Below, one piece after another: positions 8,582 through 17,648 of a stretch of DNA of 64,000 nt (position 1 is the stretch's first letter; every line of letters starts with the position of its first letter). The notes beneath the pieces are model-generated. The model saw only the letters and a program-made list of their open reading frames with translations, did not search any database and was not told where the DNA came from. The translations under genes were made by a program, and so were the position numbers. Where the stretch lies: positions 124,001 through 188,000 of the forward strand of contig CAWFHL010000004.1 of NCBI GenBank assembly GCA_963815645.1. Reading direction: 5' to 3'. The stretch is from JBBRHQ01 sp963815645 (lineage in GTDB: Bacteria; Actinomycetota; Thermoleophilia; Solirubrobacterales; 70-9).

Positions 8582-9662
8582 GTGAGCGAGGCTCCGAAGC
8601 AGACGCCCCTGCACGCCGCGCACCTCGCCGCCGGCGCCAAGATGGCCCCGTTCGCCGGCTGGGAGATGCCGATCTCCTACGAGGGGATCCGCGAGGAGCA
8701 CCTCGCGGTCCGCACCCACGCCGGGATGTTCGACGTCTCACACATGGGCGAGGTCGAGGCCGAGGGCCCCGAGGCCGACGAGTTCCTGCAGCGGGTCCTC
8801 TCCAACGACGTTTCGCGACTGCCGATCGGGGGAGCCCAGTACTCGTGCCTCTGCAACGAGCACGGCGGCGTCGTCGACGACCTCTTCGCCTACCGCCTCG
8901 CAAAGGAGCACTTCCTGATCGTCACCAACGCCGCCAACCACGGCTCCGACCTGCGCTGGATGGCCCGCTGGATCGGGGATTACGACTGCGTCCTGCGCGA
9001 CGTCGCCGATCGCTGGGCGATGCTCGCGGTGCAGGGGCCGCATGCCCGCGAGATCGTCGCCGGGGCGCTGGGCATCTCGCTGCCCGAGCGAATGCAGGTG
9101 CTGGCGACCGTGATCGACGGCGCCCCGGGCGTCGCCTGCGGCACCGGCTACACCGGCGAGGACGGGGTCGAGCTGCTGGTCGACCCGGGGCGCGCCCCCG
9201 ACGTCTGGTCACGCCTGCTCGACGGCGGCGTGGTCCCGGCCGGCCTCGGGGCGCGCGACACCCTGCGGCTCGAGGTCTGCTTCCCCCTGCACGGCAACGA
9301 CCTCACCCCGGAGCGCAACCCAATCGAGGCCGGGCTCGGCTGGTGCTGCGCGGAGGCAGACCGGGTTCGTCGGCTCGGAGCCGATCGCCGCGGTGCGGGC
9401 CTCCGGCCCGGCGCAGAAGCTGGCCCCGTTCACGATCGAGGGCGCCGGCATCCCGCGGCCGGGGAACGGGATCCTCGCCGGCGGCGAGCCGGTGGGCGAG
9501 GTGACCAGCGGCAGCTTCTCGCCCTCGCTGGAGCTCGGGATCGGGATGGGTTACGTGCGTGCGGACCTGGCCGAGCCCGGCGCCGAGCTCGAGATCGACG
9601 TGCGGGGAAGACAACGGGCGGCCCGCATAGGCTCCAAGCCCCTCTACCGGAAGGACCTCTGA
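8582..9662 (+). CDS. gcvT: GcvT, aminomethyltransferase (T-protein), with one frameshift
   Basis: Glycine cleavage T-protein: releases ammonia from the aminomethyl-lipoyl group on GcvH and passes the methylene to tetrahydrofolate. GTG start. Residues 1 to about 255 show MAPFAGWEMPISYEG, FDVSHMGE, GGVVDDL (catalytic aspartate region) and GYTGEDGVELL. Near 9350 the frame moves by one extra base and resumes with GFVGSEPIAAVRASG through to GSKPLYRKDL at 9662, the normal GcvT C-terminus. Restored length is about 360 residues. First gene of the gcv operon, one base before gcvH. Confidence 0.93.
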
Positions 9663-9663
9663 A

Positions 9664-10054
9664 TTGGCCGAAGGCAGCTACCCCGACGATCTCCTCTACC
9701 ACTCCGCCCACGACTGGGCCCGGGTCGAGGGAGCCGAGGCGACGCTCGGGATCACCTGGTACGCGCAGGATTCGCTCGGAGAGGTGGTCTTCTTCGACCC
9801 GCCCGAGGTCGGTGCGCAGGTCACCAAGGACTCGACCTACGCCGAGGTCGAGTCGGTGAAGGCGGTATCCGAGGTGATCGCCCCGCTCTCCGGCGAGATC
9901 ACCGAGGTCAACGCGCCTCGCCGGGGAGGACCCGGCGAAGATCAACGAGGACCCCTACGGGGAGGGCTGGCTGGTCAAGCTGAAGCTCACCGACCCCTCC
10001 GAGGCGGAGCAGCTGCTGAGCCGTGACGACTACGTGGCGTTGCTCGAGGGCTGA
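9664..10054 (+). CDS. gcvH: GcvH, lipoyl carrier of glycine cleavage, with one frameshift
   Basis: Lipoylated shuttle between the P, T and L proteins. TTG start one base after gcvT. The lipoyl site region YAEVESVKAVSEV is intact (acceptor lysine in VKAV). Close to 9918 one extra base breaks the frame; reading on in the next frame gives DPAKINEDPYGEGW and ends SRDDYVALLEG at 10054, the usual GcvH tail. Restored length is about 130 residues. Confidence 0.92.
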
Positions 10055-10088
10055 GGGCTCCGCTCGGCGCATCTCTAACCTCAGCTCA

Positions 10089-11472
10089 GTGACCCGCTAC
10101 ACCTCCGCCACCGAGTCCGACCGCGCCGAGATGCTCGACGCGATCGGTGTCGAGCGGCGCCGACGAGCTGTTCGAGCAGATCCCCGAGCCGCTGCGGCTG
10201 GGCCGGCCCCTGGCGCTGCCCGAAGGGCTCGGAGAGGCCGAGGTCTTCGACCGCCTCCGCGCCATGGCCGAGCGAAACGCCGACTGCGAGTCGCAGGTCT
10301 GCTTCATCGGCGCCGGCATGTACGACCACTACGTGCCGGCGCTGGTCGACGCGATCACCGGGCGCTCCGAGTTCCTGACGCCCTACACGCCGTATCAGCC
10401 GGAGATCTCCCAGGGCGGGCTGCAGGTGATGTTCGAGTTCCAGACGGCGATCTCGGAGCTGACCGGCGCTGCCGGTCGCAAACGCCGGGCTCTACGAGGG
10501 CCCTTCCTCGGTCGCATCTGCCGGCTATCTGGCGATGGCCGCCACCGGGCGCAGGGGCTTGGTGATCTCGCGTGGCGTCCACCCGCACAGCCGCGAGACG
10601 CTGCGGACCTACTCGGAGGGTTTCGGGGCCGAGGTTTTCGAGGTCGGTCTGGATGAGGGGCGCACCGACCACGGACGGGCTGCTCGGAGGCTGTGGGCGA
10701 TCAGACCGCGGCAGTGATTCTCCAGAACCCGAACTTCCTCGGCTCGGTGGAAGAGATCGAGGCGCTGGGCGGGATCGCCAGGGAGCGCGGCGCGCTTCTG
10801 GTCGTCGCCGTCGACCCGATGACCCTCGGGGTCCTGCGCCCGCCTGGCGAATGCGGGGCCGACATCGCCCTCGGGGAGGGTCAGCCGCTCGGCAACCGGC
10901 TCGACTTCGGCGGGCCCTCGTTCGGCTTCTTCTGCGCGGCGGAGGAGCACATCCGGCGGATGCCGGGACGGATCGCCGGCGAGACCGAGGACGTCGATGG
11001 GCGCCGCGGCTTCGTCCTCGCCCTGCAGACCCGCGAGCAGCACATCCGGCGCGAGAAGGCGACCCACAACATCTGCACCGCGCAGGCGCTGAACGCGCTC
11101 GGCGCGACCGTTCACCTCGCCTGGCTGGGACGCCAGGGCTTCCGGGAGCTGGGGGAGCTGCTCGTCCAGCGCACCGCCTACGCCCGCGACCGGCTGGTCG
11201 CGATCGACGGGGTGGAGCCGCTGCACGACGCCCCGGTCGTGCGCGAGTTCGCCGTCTCGCTCGATGCACCCGTGGAGCCTGTGCTGGAGCGCTGCGCCGA
11301 GCGCGGGATCGCCGCCGGCTACCCGCTCGGCGGTGATTACCCCGAATTTCCGTACGGGTTGCTGGTGGCGCTCACCGAGCGGCGAACCCGGGAGCAGATC
11401 GACGCCCTGGCCGAGGCGCTGGGTGCCGCGGTGCGTGCTGAGTCCGGTTCGGCGGCGGGGGTGGGGGCATGA
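10089..11472 (+). CDS. gcvPA: GcvPA, glycine dehydrogenase (decarboxylating) subunit 1, with about four frameshifts
   Basis: N-terminal half of the two-subunit P-protein, PLP-dependent decarboxylation of glycine. GTG start at 10089. Segments in successive frames join to a normal subunit of about 455 residues: TRYTSATESDRAEML, then FIGAGMYDHYVP and TPYTPYQPEISQG, then ISRGVHPHSRETL, then ILQNPNFLGSVE through KATHNICTAQAL and GGDYPEFPYG. One-base shifts sit near 10145, 10470, 10668 and 10688, each equivalent to one extra base. Four in one otherwise conserved gene points to sequence error rather than decay. TGA overlaps the gcvPB ATG. Confidence 0.9.
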
Positions 11473-12986
11473 CCCTGTCCGATGCTCCCCAGCAGCGGGA
11501 GCGCGCGGTGACCATCTTCGAGAAGTCGAAGCCGGGGCGCCGAGCCGCGGCGATGCCCGAGTCCGGGGTCCCGGAGCGGCCCCTGGAGGAGCTGATCCCG
11601 GCCGACCTGTTGCGATCCGAGCCGCCGCGGCTGCCCGAGGTCTCCGAGCCGGAGATCGTCCGCCACTACAACCGCCTCTCGCGTCGCAACTTCGACCTCG
11701 ATACCGGCCTCTACCCCCTCGGGTCGTGCACGATGAAGCACAACCCCCGCCTCAACGAGCGGGTCGCCGCGCTTCCCGGGCACGCCCGTCTCCACCCGGC
11801 CCAGGACCCGCGCCGGGCCCAGGGGGCGCTGGAGCTGATGTGGCTGCTGCAGGAGTCGCTGGCGGAGATCTGCGGGCTGCCGCACGTCAGCCTGCAGCCT
11901 TCGGCAGGGTCCCATGGTGAGCTCGCCGGCCTGCTGCTGACCCGCGCCTACCACGCCGATCGGGGCGAGACGCGGTCGAAGGTCCTCACCCCCGACACCG
12001 CCCACGGCACCAACCCCGCCTCAGTGACGATGGCGGGCTACGAGGCGGTCAAGGTGGCGACCAACGAGCGCGGCGGGGTCGAGATGGACGACCTCCGGGC
12101 CAAGGTGTCGGAGGACGTCGCCTGCCTGATGCTGACCAACCCCAACACGCTCGGCGTCTTCGACGAGAACATCGCCGAGATCGCCGCGCTGATCCACGAG
12201 GCCGGCGGCACCCTCTACTACGACGGGGCGAACCTGAACGCGGTCATGGGGCAGTCGAGGCCGGGCGACATGGGCTTCGACATCGTCCACCTCAACCTCC
12301 ACAAGACCTTCTCCCAGCCGCACGGCGGGGGCGGGCCCGGCTCGGGCCCGATCGCCGTCTCCGAGCGGATCGAGCCATACCTGCCGCGTCCCCAGGTGGT
12401 CCGGCGCGAAAGCGCCAACGGCTCGGCCAGCCACTTCTTCGAGCTCGATTCCGAGCGGCCCAAGTCGATTGGGCGGCTGCGCGGGTTCCAGGGCAACTTC
12501 GGCGTCTTCGTCCGCTCCTACGCCTACATCCTCAGCCTCGGAGCCGACGGCCTCGCCGAGGCGTCCGAGACGGCGGTGCTGAACGCCAACTACCTGAAGG
12601 CGAGGCTCTCCGGGGGACGCGCCGGGCAGCGCCTCCCGATCGCCTTCGACCGACACTGCATGCACGAGTTCGTCCTCTCCGGGGCGCCGATGCGAAAGCA
12701 GCTGGGGCTGAAGACGCTCGATCTCGCCAAGCGCCTGCTCGACTTCGGCTTCCACCCGCCCACGGTCTACTTCCCGCTGCTGGTCGACGAGGCGCTGATG
12801 ATCGAGCCGACCGAGACGGAGACGAAGGAGTCCCTCGATGCCTTCGCTGAGGCGGTCGAGGAAATCCTCGAGGAGGCCGAGGACGACCCGGAGATCGCCC
12901 GCCAGGCTCCCTTGACCACTCCCGTCCGCCGGCTCGACGAGGTCAAGGCGACCCGCCGGCCGGTGCTGCGCCAGACCCTGGACTGA
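11469..12986 (+). CDS. gcvPB: GcvPB, glycine dehydrogenase (decarboxylating) subunit 2
   Basis: C-terminal half of the two-subunit P-protein. 505 residues, intact. YPLGSCTMKHNPR, AHGTNPASV and the PLP-lysine segment LHKTFSQPHGGGGPGSGP are clear. It partners GcvPA, whose stop overlaps this start. L-protein (dihydrolipoamide dehydrogenase) is not in the window, as is common because it is shared with other complexes. Confidence 0.97.
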   Translation: MTLSDAPQQRERAVTIFEKSKPGRRAAAMPESGVPERPLEELIPADLLRSEPPRLPEVSEPEIVRHYNRLSRRNFDLDTGLYPLGSCTMKHNPRLNERVAALPGHARLHPAQDPRRAQGALELMWLLQESLAEICGLPHVSLQPSAGSHGELAGLLLTRAYHADRGETRSKVLTPDTAHGTNPASVTMAGYEAVKVATNERGGVEMDDLRAKVSEDVACLMLTNPNTLGVFDENIAEIAALIHEAGGTLYYDGANLNAVMGQSRPGDMGFDIVHLNLHKTFSQPHGGGGPGSGPIAVSERIEPYLPRPQVVRRESANGSASHFFELDSERPKSIGRLRGFQGNFGVFVRSYAYILSLGADGLAEASETAVLNANYLKARLSGGRAGQRLPIAFDRHCMHEFVLSGAPMRKQLGLKTLDLAKRLLDFGFHPPTVYFPLLVDEALMIEPTETETKESLDAFAEAVEEILEEAEDDPEIARQAPLTTPVRRLDEVKATRRPVLRQTLD

Positions 12987-13016
12987 GCCGGGGTGCCGGC
13001 GGCCCGAGTCCCCGGC
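12987..13016 (+). terminator. Hairpin after the gcv operon
   Basis: GCCGGGG (12987-12993) pairs perfectly with CCCCGGC (13010-13016) directly after the gcvPB stop; no U-tract. It sits just before the ilvA -10 box TAGGGT at 13019-13024, nine bases before the ilvA ATG. Confidence 0.45.
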
Positions 13017-13033
13017 GGTAGGGTGGCCGTGGG

Positions 13034-14263
13034 ATGGGCGAGGATGCGATTTCGATAGAGGATGTCGAGCGCGCCCGGGGGACGATCGAGGGCCTCGTCA
13101 CCCGGACCCCGGCGTTGCGGGTGCCGGAGATCGACTCGCGCTGCGGCTGCAGGGTCGCCCTGAAGGCCGAGAGCCTGCAGCAGAGCGGCTCGTTCAAGCT
13201 GCGCGGCGCCAGCAACAAGATGCTCGGCTCCGAGCGGGCCCGTAGCCACGGGGTGACGGCGGGCACTGCCGGCAACCACGGACACGCGGTGGCGCTCGCG
13301 GCGCGCCGGCTGGGCGTCCCCTGCGATCTCTTCGTTCCCACCGACGCGCCGGTCTCGAAGATCTTTCCGGCCGAGAGGCTGGGGGCGAGGCTGCACACGC
13401 GAACAGGCACCGTCGACGACTGCGTCGAGGCGGCGCGCGAGTTCTCCGAGGAGCACGGGGTCGAGCTGATCCATCCGTTCGACGACCCTGCGGTGATCGC
13501 CGGCCAGGGGACGATCGGCCTCGAGCTGCTCGAGGAGATCGACGATCTCGCCCGGGTGGTGATCCCGCTGGGTGGCGGGGGCCTCGCCGGGGGGATCGCC
13601 AGGGTCGTCAAGGACCGCCGGCCGCGAGCAGAGGTCGTCGCGGTCCAGGTCGAGGCCTGCGCAGCCTACCCCGGCTCGCTGGACGCGGGTCAGCCGGTTG
13701 CGGTCGATGCCTCACAGACGGTCGCCGATGGGATAGCCGTGAAGAGGCCGGGCCGCCTGACCCTGCCTTTGATCCAGCGCCACGTCGATCGGATCGTCGT
13801 GGTCAGCGAGGACGAGGTCGGCGATGCGATGGCGCTGCTGCTTGGCGAGGCGAAGCTGGTCGTCGAGGGCGCCGGGGCGGTCGGGGTCGCCGCGCTGATT
13901 AGCGGGCGCGCCGATCAAACCGGGACCGGGGTCACCGCGATCGTCCTCTCCGGCGGCAACATCGACGAGGAGTGGCTGGTCGCAGTCGCCCGCCGGGGCG
14001 AGGCGCAGCAGGGCCGGGGGCTGATCATCTTCACGACTATCGGCGACCGGCCCGGAGCGCTGGCCAAGCTGCTGGCGGCGGTCGCCGCCACCGGCGCCAA
14101 CGTCTCAGACGTTCGCCACATCCGCGAGGGGCTCAACCTCGGGATCGCCGAGACCGGGGTCGAGCTGATCCTCGAGACCCGGGGCTCGGAGCACGGCAAG
14201 AGGATCGTCGCAGCGCTCAGCGAGGCCGGATACGAGATGCGCGACATCACCCATCCCGAATAG
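13034..14263 (+). CDS. ilvA: Threonine ammonia-lyase with ACT domain
   Basis: PLP enzyme deaminating threonine to 2-oxobutanoate via an enamine. 409 residues. The PLP-lysine motif SGSFKLRGA lies near residue 55, the glycine loop is GGGGLAGG, and the last 80 residues (IFTTIGDRPGALAKLL) form an ACT domain, as in the shorter IlvA/TdcB-type enzymes. Where relatives usually read SAGNHAQG this protein reads TAGNHGHA, an oddity in the active-site loop. ridA follows after 12 bases. Biosynthetic versus catabolic role cannot be decided from sequence alone. Confidence 0.9.
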   Translation: MGEDAISIEDVERARGTIEGLVTRTPALRVPEIDSRCGCRVALKAESLQQSGSFKLRGASNKMLGSERARSHGVTAGTAGNHGHAVALAARRLGVPCDLFVPTDAPVSKIFPAERLGARLHTRTGTVDDCVEAAREFSEEHGVELIHPFDDPAVIAGQGTIGLELLEEIDDLARVVIPLGGGGLAGGIARVVKDRRPRAEVVAVQVEACAAYPGSLDAGQPVAVDASQTVADGIAVKRPGRLTLPLIQRHVDRIVVVSEDEVGDAMALLLGEAKLVVEGAGAVGVAALISGRADQTGTGVTAIVLSGGNIDEEWLVAVARRGEAQQGRGLIIFTTIGDRPGALAKLLAAVAATGANVSDVRHIREGLNLGIAETGVELILETRGSEHGKRIVAALSEAGYEMRDITHPE

Positions 14264-14275
14264 GAGGAGGAAGCG

Positions 14276-14662
14276 ATGAGCAGCGAGAGGTCCGTGGTCA
14301 AGAGCGGCGATGCACCCGAGGCGATCGGTCCCTACAGCCAGGCGATCCGCCACGGCGAGCTGCTGATCTGCTCCGGGCAGGTGCCTCTCGATCCGGGCAG
14401 CGGTGAGATCGTCGGGGAGACCCCGGCCGAGCAGGCGACCCAGTGCCTGAAGAACCTCGCCGCGGTCTGCGGGGCGGGGGGGACCAGCCTCGATCGCGCC
14501 CTGCGCCTCACCGTCTACACCACCGACCTCGGCGGGTTCCCGTCGATCAACGAGGCCTATGCGACATTCTTCGGCGATGCCCCGCCGGCGCGCGCCGCTG
14601 TTGAGGTCTCGGCACTTCCGAAGGGGGCGCTGGTGGAGATAGACGCTATCGTTGCTGCCTAG
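14276..14662 (+). CDS. ridA: RidA family enamine/imine deaminase
   Basis: Small trimeric cytosolic enzyme that hydrolyses reactive 2-aminoacrylate-type enamines released by PLP dehydratases such as IlvA. 128 residues, normal length. GPYSQAI, SGQVPLDP, VYTTDL and EVSALPKGALVEIDAIV match the family; the catalytic arginine region is in PPARAAVEVSALPKG. A strong ribosome site GGAGGAGG precedes the ATG. Its position straight after ilvA makes functional pairing likely. Confidence 0.95.
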   Translation: MSSERSVVKSGDAPEAIGPYSQAIRHGELLICSGQVPLDPGSGEIVGETPAEQATQCLKNLAAVCGAGGTSLDRALRLTVYTTDLGGFPSINEAYATFFGDAPPARAAVEVSALPKGALVEIDAIVAA

Positions 14663-14669
14663 AGCGGGG

Positions 14670-14852
14670 ATGGGACGGGGCCGAAGCGGTTCGCGGGCCT
14701 CAAGGTCGTCGACGAGGACATCGCCGACGACTTCTACGTCGACCTCTGCGGGGGAGGCGGCCCCTGCGGCGAGACTCGGATCCGCCGCGCTTCCCGACTT
14801 CGGCGCGATCACCCGGATCGTTCCCGACGGCTGGCGCCCGCAGACCACCTAA
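14670..14852 (+). CDS. Short uncharacterised protein, frame-disrupted
   Basis: Unrecognised. Between ridA and the convergent ligD gene lies strongly coding-like sequence with almost every third base G or C. The run AGLKVVDEDIADDFYVDLC is in the ridA frame just after its stop; from about 14750 the next frame continues as LPDFGAITRIVPDGWRPQTT and stops at 14852. An ATG at 14670 could start it if a base is missing near 14680. About 60 residues when joined. It may be a real small protein or a fragment. Its stop overlaps the ligD stop on the other strand by three bases. Confidence 0.35.
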   Translation: MGRGRSGSRASRSSTRTSPTTSTSTSAGEAAPAARLGSAALPDFGAITRIVPDGWRPQTT

Positions 14853-15778
14853 CCCGCGAGGCCGGCGAACTCGGGCAGTTCCTGGCGCAGCTCCAGCACC
14901 GGGGCGAACAGGTCGCCGTCGCGCTCCACCCGCTCCAGCACCTCGCCGGCCTCGAAAACCAGGGAGCCGGGGTCGCCGTCCTCGGCGGCCTGCATCACTT
15001 CGTCCCAGCTCACCGGGGTCGAGGCTGTGGGCTGCTCGCGGGCCCGCAGCGAGTAGACCGCGATCGTCGTCTTTCGCTGGTGGTTCTGTGACCAGTCGAC
15101 GAACACCTTGCCCTTGCGGTCGGCCTTCTTCATCTTCGAGACCACGTCGTCCGGCGTCTGCTTCTCCAGCAGCTGAGCGATCGCCCGGGCGAAGGGCTTC
15201 GTCTCCTCGTAGCTGGTCCCGACGTTTAGCGGCAGGTAGACCTGCATCCCCTTCGAGCCGGAGGTCTTCGGGAAGCACTCCAACCCGAGGTGCCCGAACA
15301 TCTCGCGCAGCCTCAGCGCCACCCGGCAACACTCGACCACGTCGGCCGGCAGCCCCGGATCGAGGTCGAAGGCGAGCACCGTGGGACGCTCCGGGTTCGG
15401 TGCGAGCGATAGAGAGGGGTGCAGCTCTACCGCGGCGAGCTGCGCCATCCAGACCAGGGTCGGCAGGTCCTCACAGACACAGAAGTCGATCTCCCCGGTG
15501 CGCCCGCCGATCGCTATTCGTGCGGTCTTCACCCAGTCCGGACGGTGTTTGGGGCAGCGCTTCTCGAAGAAGGCAGCGTCGCTTCGGTCGACGCCCTCGG
15601 GGTAGCGGCGCAAGGTCAGCGCTCGCCCGCTGAGATGGGGAATGATCGCCGGTGCGATCTTCGCGTAGTAGTCGATCACCTCGCCCTTGGTGAATCCGGC
15701 CTCCGGGTAGAGGATCTTGTCGAGGTTGGTGAGCTTCAGCTCACGCCCATCGACCTCGACGACGCGGTCCGCCGCCAA
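14849..15778 (-). CDS. ligD: LigD polymerase/primase domain protein (NHEJ)
   Basis: Stand-alone polymerase domain of the LigD type, an archaeo-eukaryotic primase-like nucleotidyltransferase that fills DNA ends during Ku-dependent joining. 309 residues. The catalytic metal motif FDLDPG, the SGSKGMQVYLPL motif and a DWSQNHQRKTT segment are family hallmarks; the N-terminus (LTNLDKILYPEAGFTKGEVIDYY) is typical. No ligase or phosphoesterase domain is attached. It follows ku on the same strand, separated by only the ku stop, so the two form an NHEJ operon; a separate ATP-dependent ligase would be needed and is not in the window. Confidence 0.93.
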   Translation of the reverse strand: MAADRVVEVDGRELKLTNLDKILYPEAGFTKGEVIDYYAKIAPAIIPHLSGRALTLRRYPEGVDRSDAAFFEKRCPKHRPDWVKTARIAIGGRTGEIDFCVCEDLPTLVWMAQLAAVELHPSLSLAPNPERPTVLAFDLDPGLPADVVECCRVALRLREMFGHLGLECFPKTSGSKGMQVYLPLNVGTSYEETKPFARAIAQLLEKQTPDDVVSKMKKADRKGKVFVDWSQNHQRKTTIAVYSLRAREQPTASTPVSWDEVMQAAEDGDPGSLVFEAGEVLERVERDGDLFAPVLELRQELPEFAGLAG

Positions 15779-16705
15779 CTAGGCGCGTGACTTCGAGGAG
15801 CGCGACTTCGACTTTGCCGCCGGCTTGCGCTTCGAGCCCGAGGACTTCGGCTTGGCCTTGGAGGGGGTCGTCTTCGAGCTTCTTTTCGGCTTCTGCTTAG
15901 GCTTCTCCTCCGCCAGGTCCGAGCCGCGGACCGCGGCGATGCTCTCCTCCAGCGCAGCCATCAGGTCGGGCGTCTTGGTCGCCTCCGGCTCCTCCGAGGC
16001 GGAGGTGACGACCTCCTTGCCCTCGGCCTTCTGCTCGATCAGGGAGAGCAGCTCCTCCCGGTACTCGTCGCGATATGTGGCGGGGTCGAACTCGGCCGCC
16101 AGCGAGTCGATCAGCTTCTCGGCCATCTCGACCTCCTTGCGCTTCGTCCGAGGCTTCGACTGAGGCAGCACGTCGTCGAGCTCGTCGGGGGAGACGACCT
16201 CGTCCGCGAAGCGCATCGTGGTCATCGTCAGGACCCCGTCGGAGGCGCGGATCGCCGCCAGGTGCTCGCGGTTGCGAAGCACGAAGCGGGCAATCGCCGC
16301 CTTGCCGGAGGACTCCATCGCCTCGCCGAGCAGTGAGTAGGCCTTCTCCGCTCCCTCGGCCGGGCCGAGGTAGTAGGGATTCTCGAAGTAGATCGGGTCG
16401 ATCTCGCCGATCTCGACGAAGTCCTGGATCTCGATCGAGCGGGTCTTCTTCGGGTCGAGCTTGGACAGCTCCTCGCGGGTCATCACCACGTAGCGGTCCG
16501 GCGAGATCTCATAGCCCTTGACGATCTCCTCGTAGGGGACCTCCTCCTCGGTGCCCTCGGCGACCCGGCGGTTGCGCACCCGGACGCCGTCGGAGGCGCG
16601 CAGGTCGTTGAAGCGGATCGTCTTGCGCGAAACCGCGCTGTAGAGCTTCACGGGCACGTTGAGTAGCCCGAAGGAGATCGTCCCCGACCAGATTGCGCGC
16701 GCCAT
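15779..16705 (-). CDS. ku: Ku, DNA end-binding protein of NHEJ
   Basis: Homodimeric ring that threads onto double-strand breaks and recruits LigD. About 308 residues from the ATG at 16705 (MARAIWSGTISFGLLNVPVKL, the canonical Ku N-terminus). A longer frame reaches 16810 but the extra 35 residues are not Ku-like. The core extends to about residue 250; the C-terminal tail is very rich in Lys, Ser and Pro, as in many actinobacterial Ku proteins, where such tails help DNA binding. Immediately upstream is a palindromic element shared with the neighbouring DUF559 relic. Confidence 0.95.
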   Translation of the reverse strand: MARAIWSGTISFGLLNVPVKLYSAVSRKTIRFNDLRASDGVRVRNRRVAEGTEEEVPYEEIVKGYEISPDRYVVMTREELSKLDPKKTRSIEIQDFVEIGEIDPIYFENPYYLGPAEGAEKAYSLLGEAMESSGKAAIARFVLRNREHLAAIRASDGVLTMTTMRFADEVVSPDELDDVLPQSKPRTKRKEVEMAEKLIDSLAAEFDPATYRDEYREELLSLIEQKAEGKEVVTSASEEPEATKTPDLMAALEESIAAVRGSDLAEEKPKQKPKRSSKTTPSKAKPKSSGSKRKPAAKSKSRSSKSRA

Positions 16706-16758
16706 CAGTCCATCACCTACCCGGATTCTTCCAGGGAACGCGCCGCGGACCTGCGCCG

Positions 16759-17578
16759 TTATGGCAACCGCCAGCCGTCTTGCGGCCCACCGGCCCGCCG
16801 AACTGCACATTTCGTGCCCATTGGGCCCTGAGGTTGCGCTCGGCGGCGGAGCAGGTCGGTGAGGAGCGCTTCGGGCTCGTGAAGCTGGGTCCAGGTGACG
16901 CGGATCACCTGCCAGCCCGCCCCCTGCAGGCGGCGATCGCGGGCGCGGTCGCGCTCGAAGGCGACGCGGTGTCGTGGTAGCGGCGCCCGTCGAGCTCGAC
17001 GATCAGCCGCGACTCGCGCCACAGGCAATCGCTCTCGACCAGCTCGCCACGCACGTCGAGCAGTACCGCAGTCGCCGGGGGCGGCAGGCACGCGGCCACG
17101 ATCAGGGCGAGGAAGCGACGCTCGAGCTCGCTGCGGACCGGTGCGCCGCCGATCTCGGCAACCGCTCGAAGCCGCGCGACGCCGCGCCGTCTCCGGAATG
17201 CCGAACTGCTGCGATCTCTCAATCGGTAGGAGCAGGCAGTGATGGATGCGAAGGCCTTGTCGGTTGGCAGATGGCACGGCGTGGTCAGTTCGACCGTCGG
17301 GTCGTCGCTCTGGAGCAATCCCCCAGCAGGCGGCGGCCGACCGATGGCTGAGGTGGCGCCCGCTGGGCCTGCGAGCACCGCTGCGATCCAGATGCCCTTG
17401 CAGGACGGCACAATGCCCGACTGCGTACACCCCTCTGTGAAGTGGATTCAGCTGCCCGGTCCCAATCCGCTTCGAATCGCGTCCCTACCCACCCCGAGCC
17501 GGCGCAGCTGCTCTACCGAGACGACCCCGTGTTGGCTGGTTGCGAGTCGGGCGATCCGCCGCCCTCGCCGGGCTGCAT
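16759..17578 (-). pseudogene. Decayed AbiEi/DUF559-type protein gene (copy 1)
   Basis: On the minus strand, pieces of one protein appear in alternating frames. In order they are a winged-helix-like N-terminus (ATSQHGVVSVEQLRRLGVGRDAI), RGVYAVGHCAVLQG, IWIAAVLAGPAGAT, LSHRSAAACWGIAPE, GLRIHHCLLLP, and a C-terminal DUF559 (Vsr-like nuclease fold) domain: SELERRFLALIVAACLPP, LIVELDGRRYHDTA, then FERDRARDRRLQGAGWQVIRVTW. At least five frame changes in about 800 bases, more than in any neighbour, suggest true decay on top of possible read error. The ATG would be at 17578, inside the upstream repeat. Such proteins are common in Thermoleophilia; their role is unknown to me. Confidence 0.7.
16805..16846 (-). 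repeat. Palindromic element A, upstream of ku
   Basis: 42-base element sharing 33 of 42 positions with element B at 17575-17616, same orientation. Core on the minus strand is GCCCAATGGGC (5-bp arms) preceded by GCGCAACCT. It lies about 100 bases upstream of the ku start and at the 3' end of the DUF559 relic. Confidence 0.6.
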
Positions 17579-17616
17579 CTTGCGTGCCCATAGGGGCCTA
17601 AAGTTGCGTTCGGCGA
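17575..17616 (-). repeat. Palindromic element B, at the start of the DUF559 relic
   Basis: Related copy of element A. Minus-strand core GCGCAAC-type arm is GCAACTTTAGGCCCC followed by TATGGGCACGCAAG; the next bases form the presumed ATG of the decayed gene. Its position argues for a promoter/operator role or a family-specific repeat. Confidence 0.6.
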
Positions 17617-17648
17617 GGGGGCGCCCCTGGCGCTGGGATGATTTGGGC

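Noticed and set aside
16805..17616. Elements A and B as target-site duplication or ends of an insertion sequence
   Set aside because: They differ at 9 of 42 positions, have the same orientation, contain an internal palindrome and each precedes a gene; no transposase lies between.
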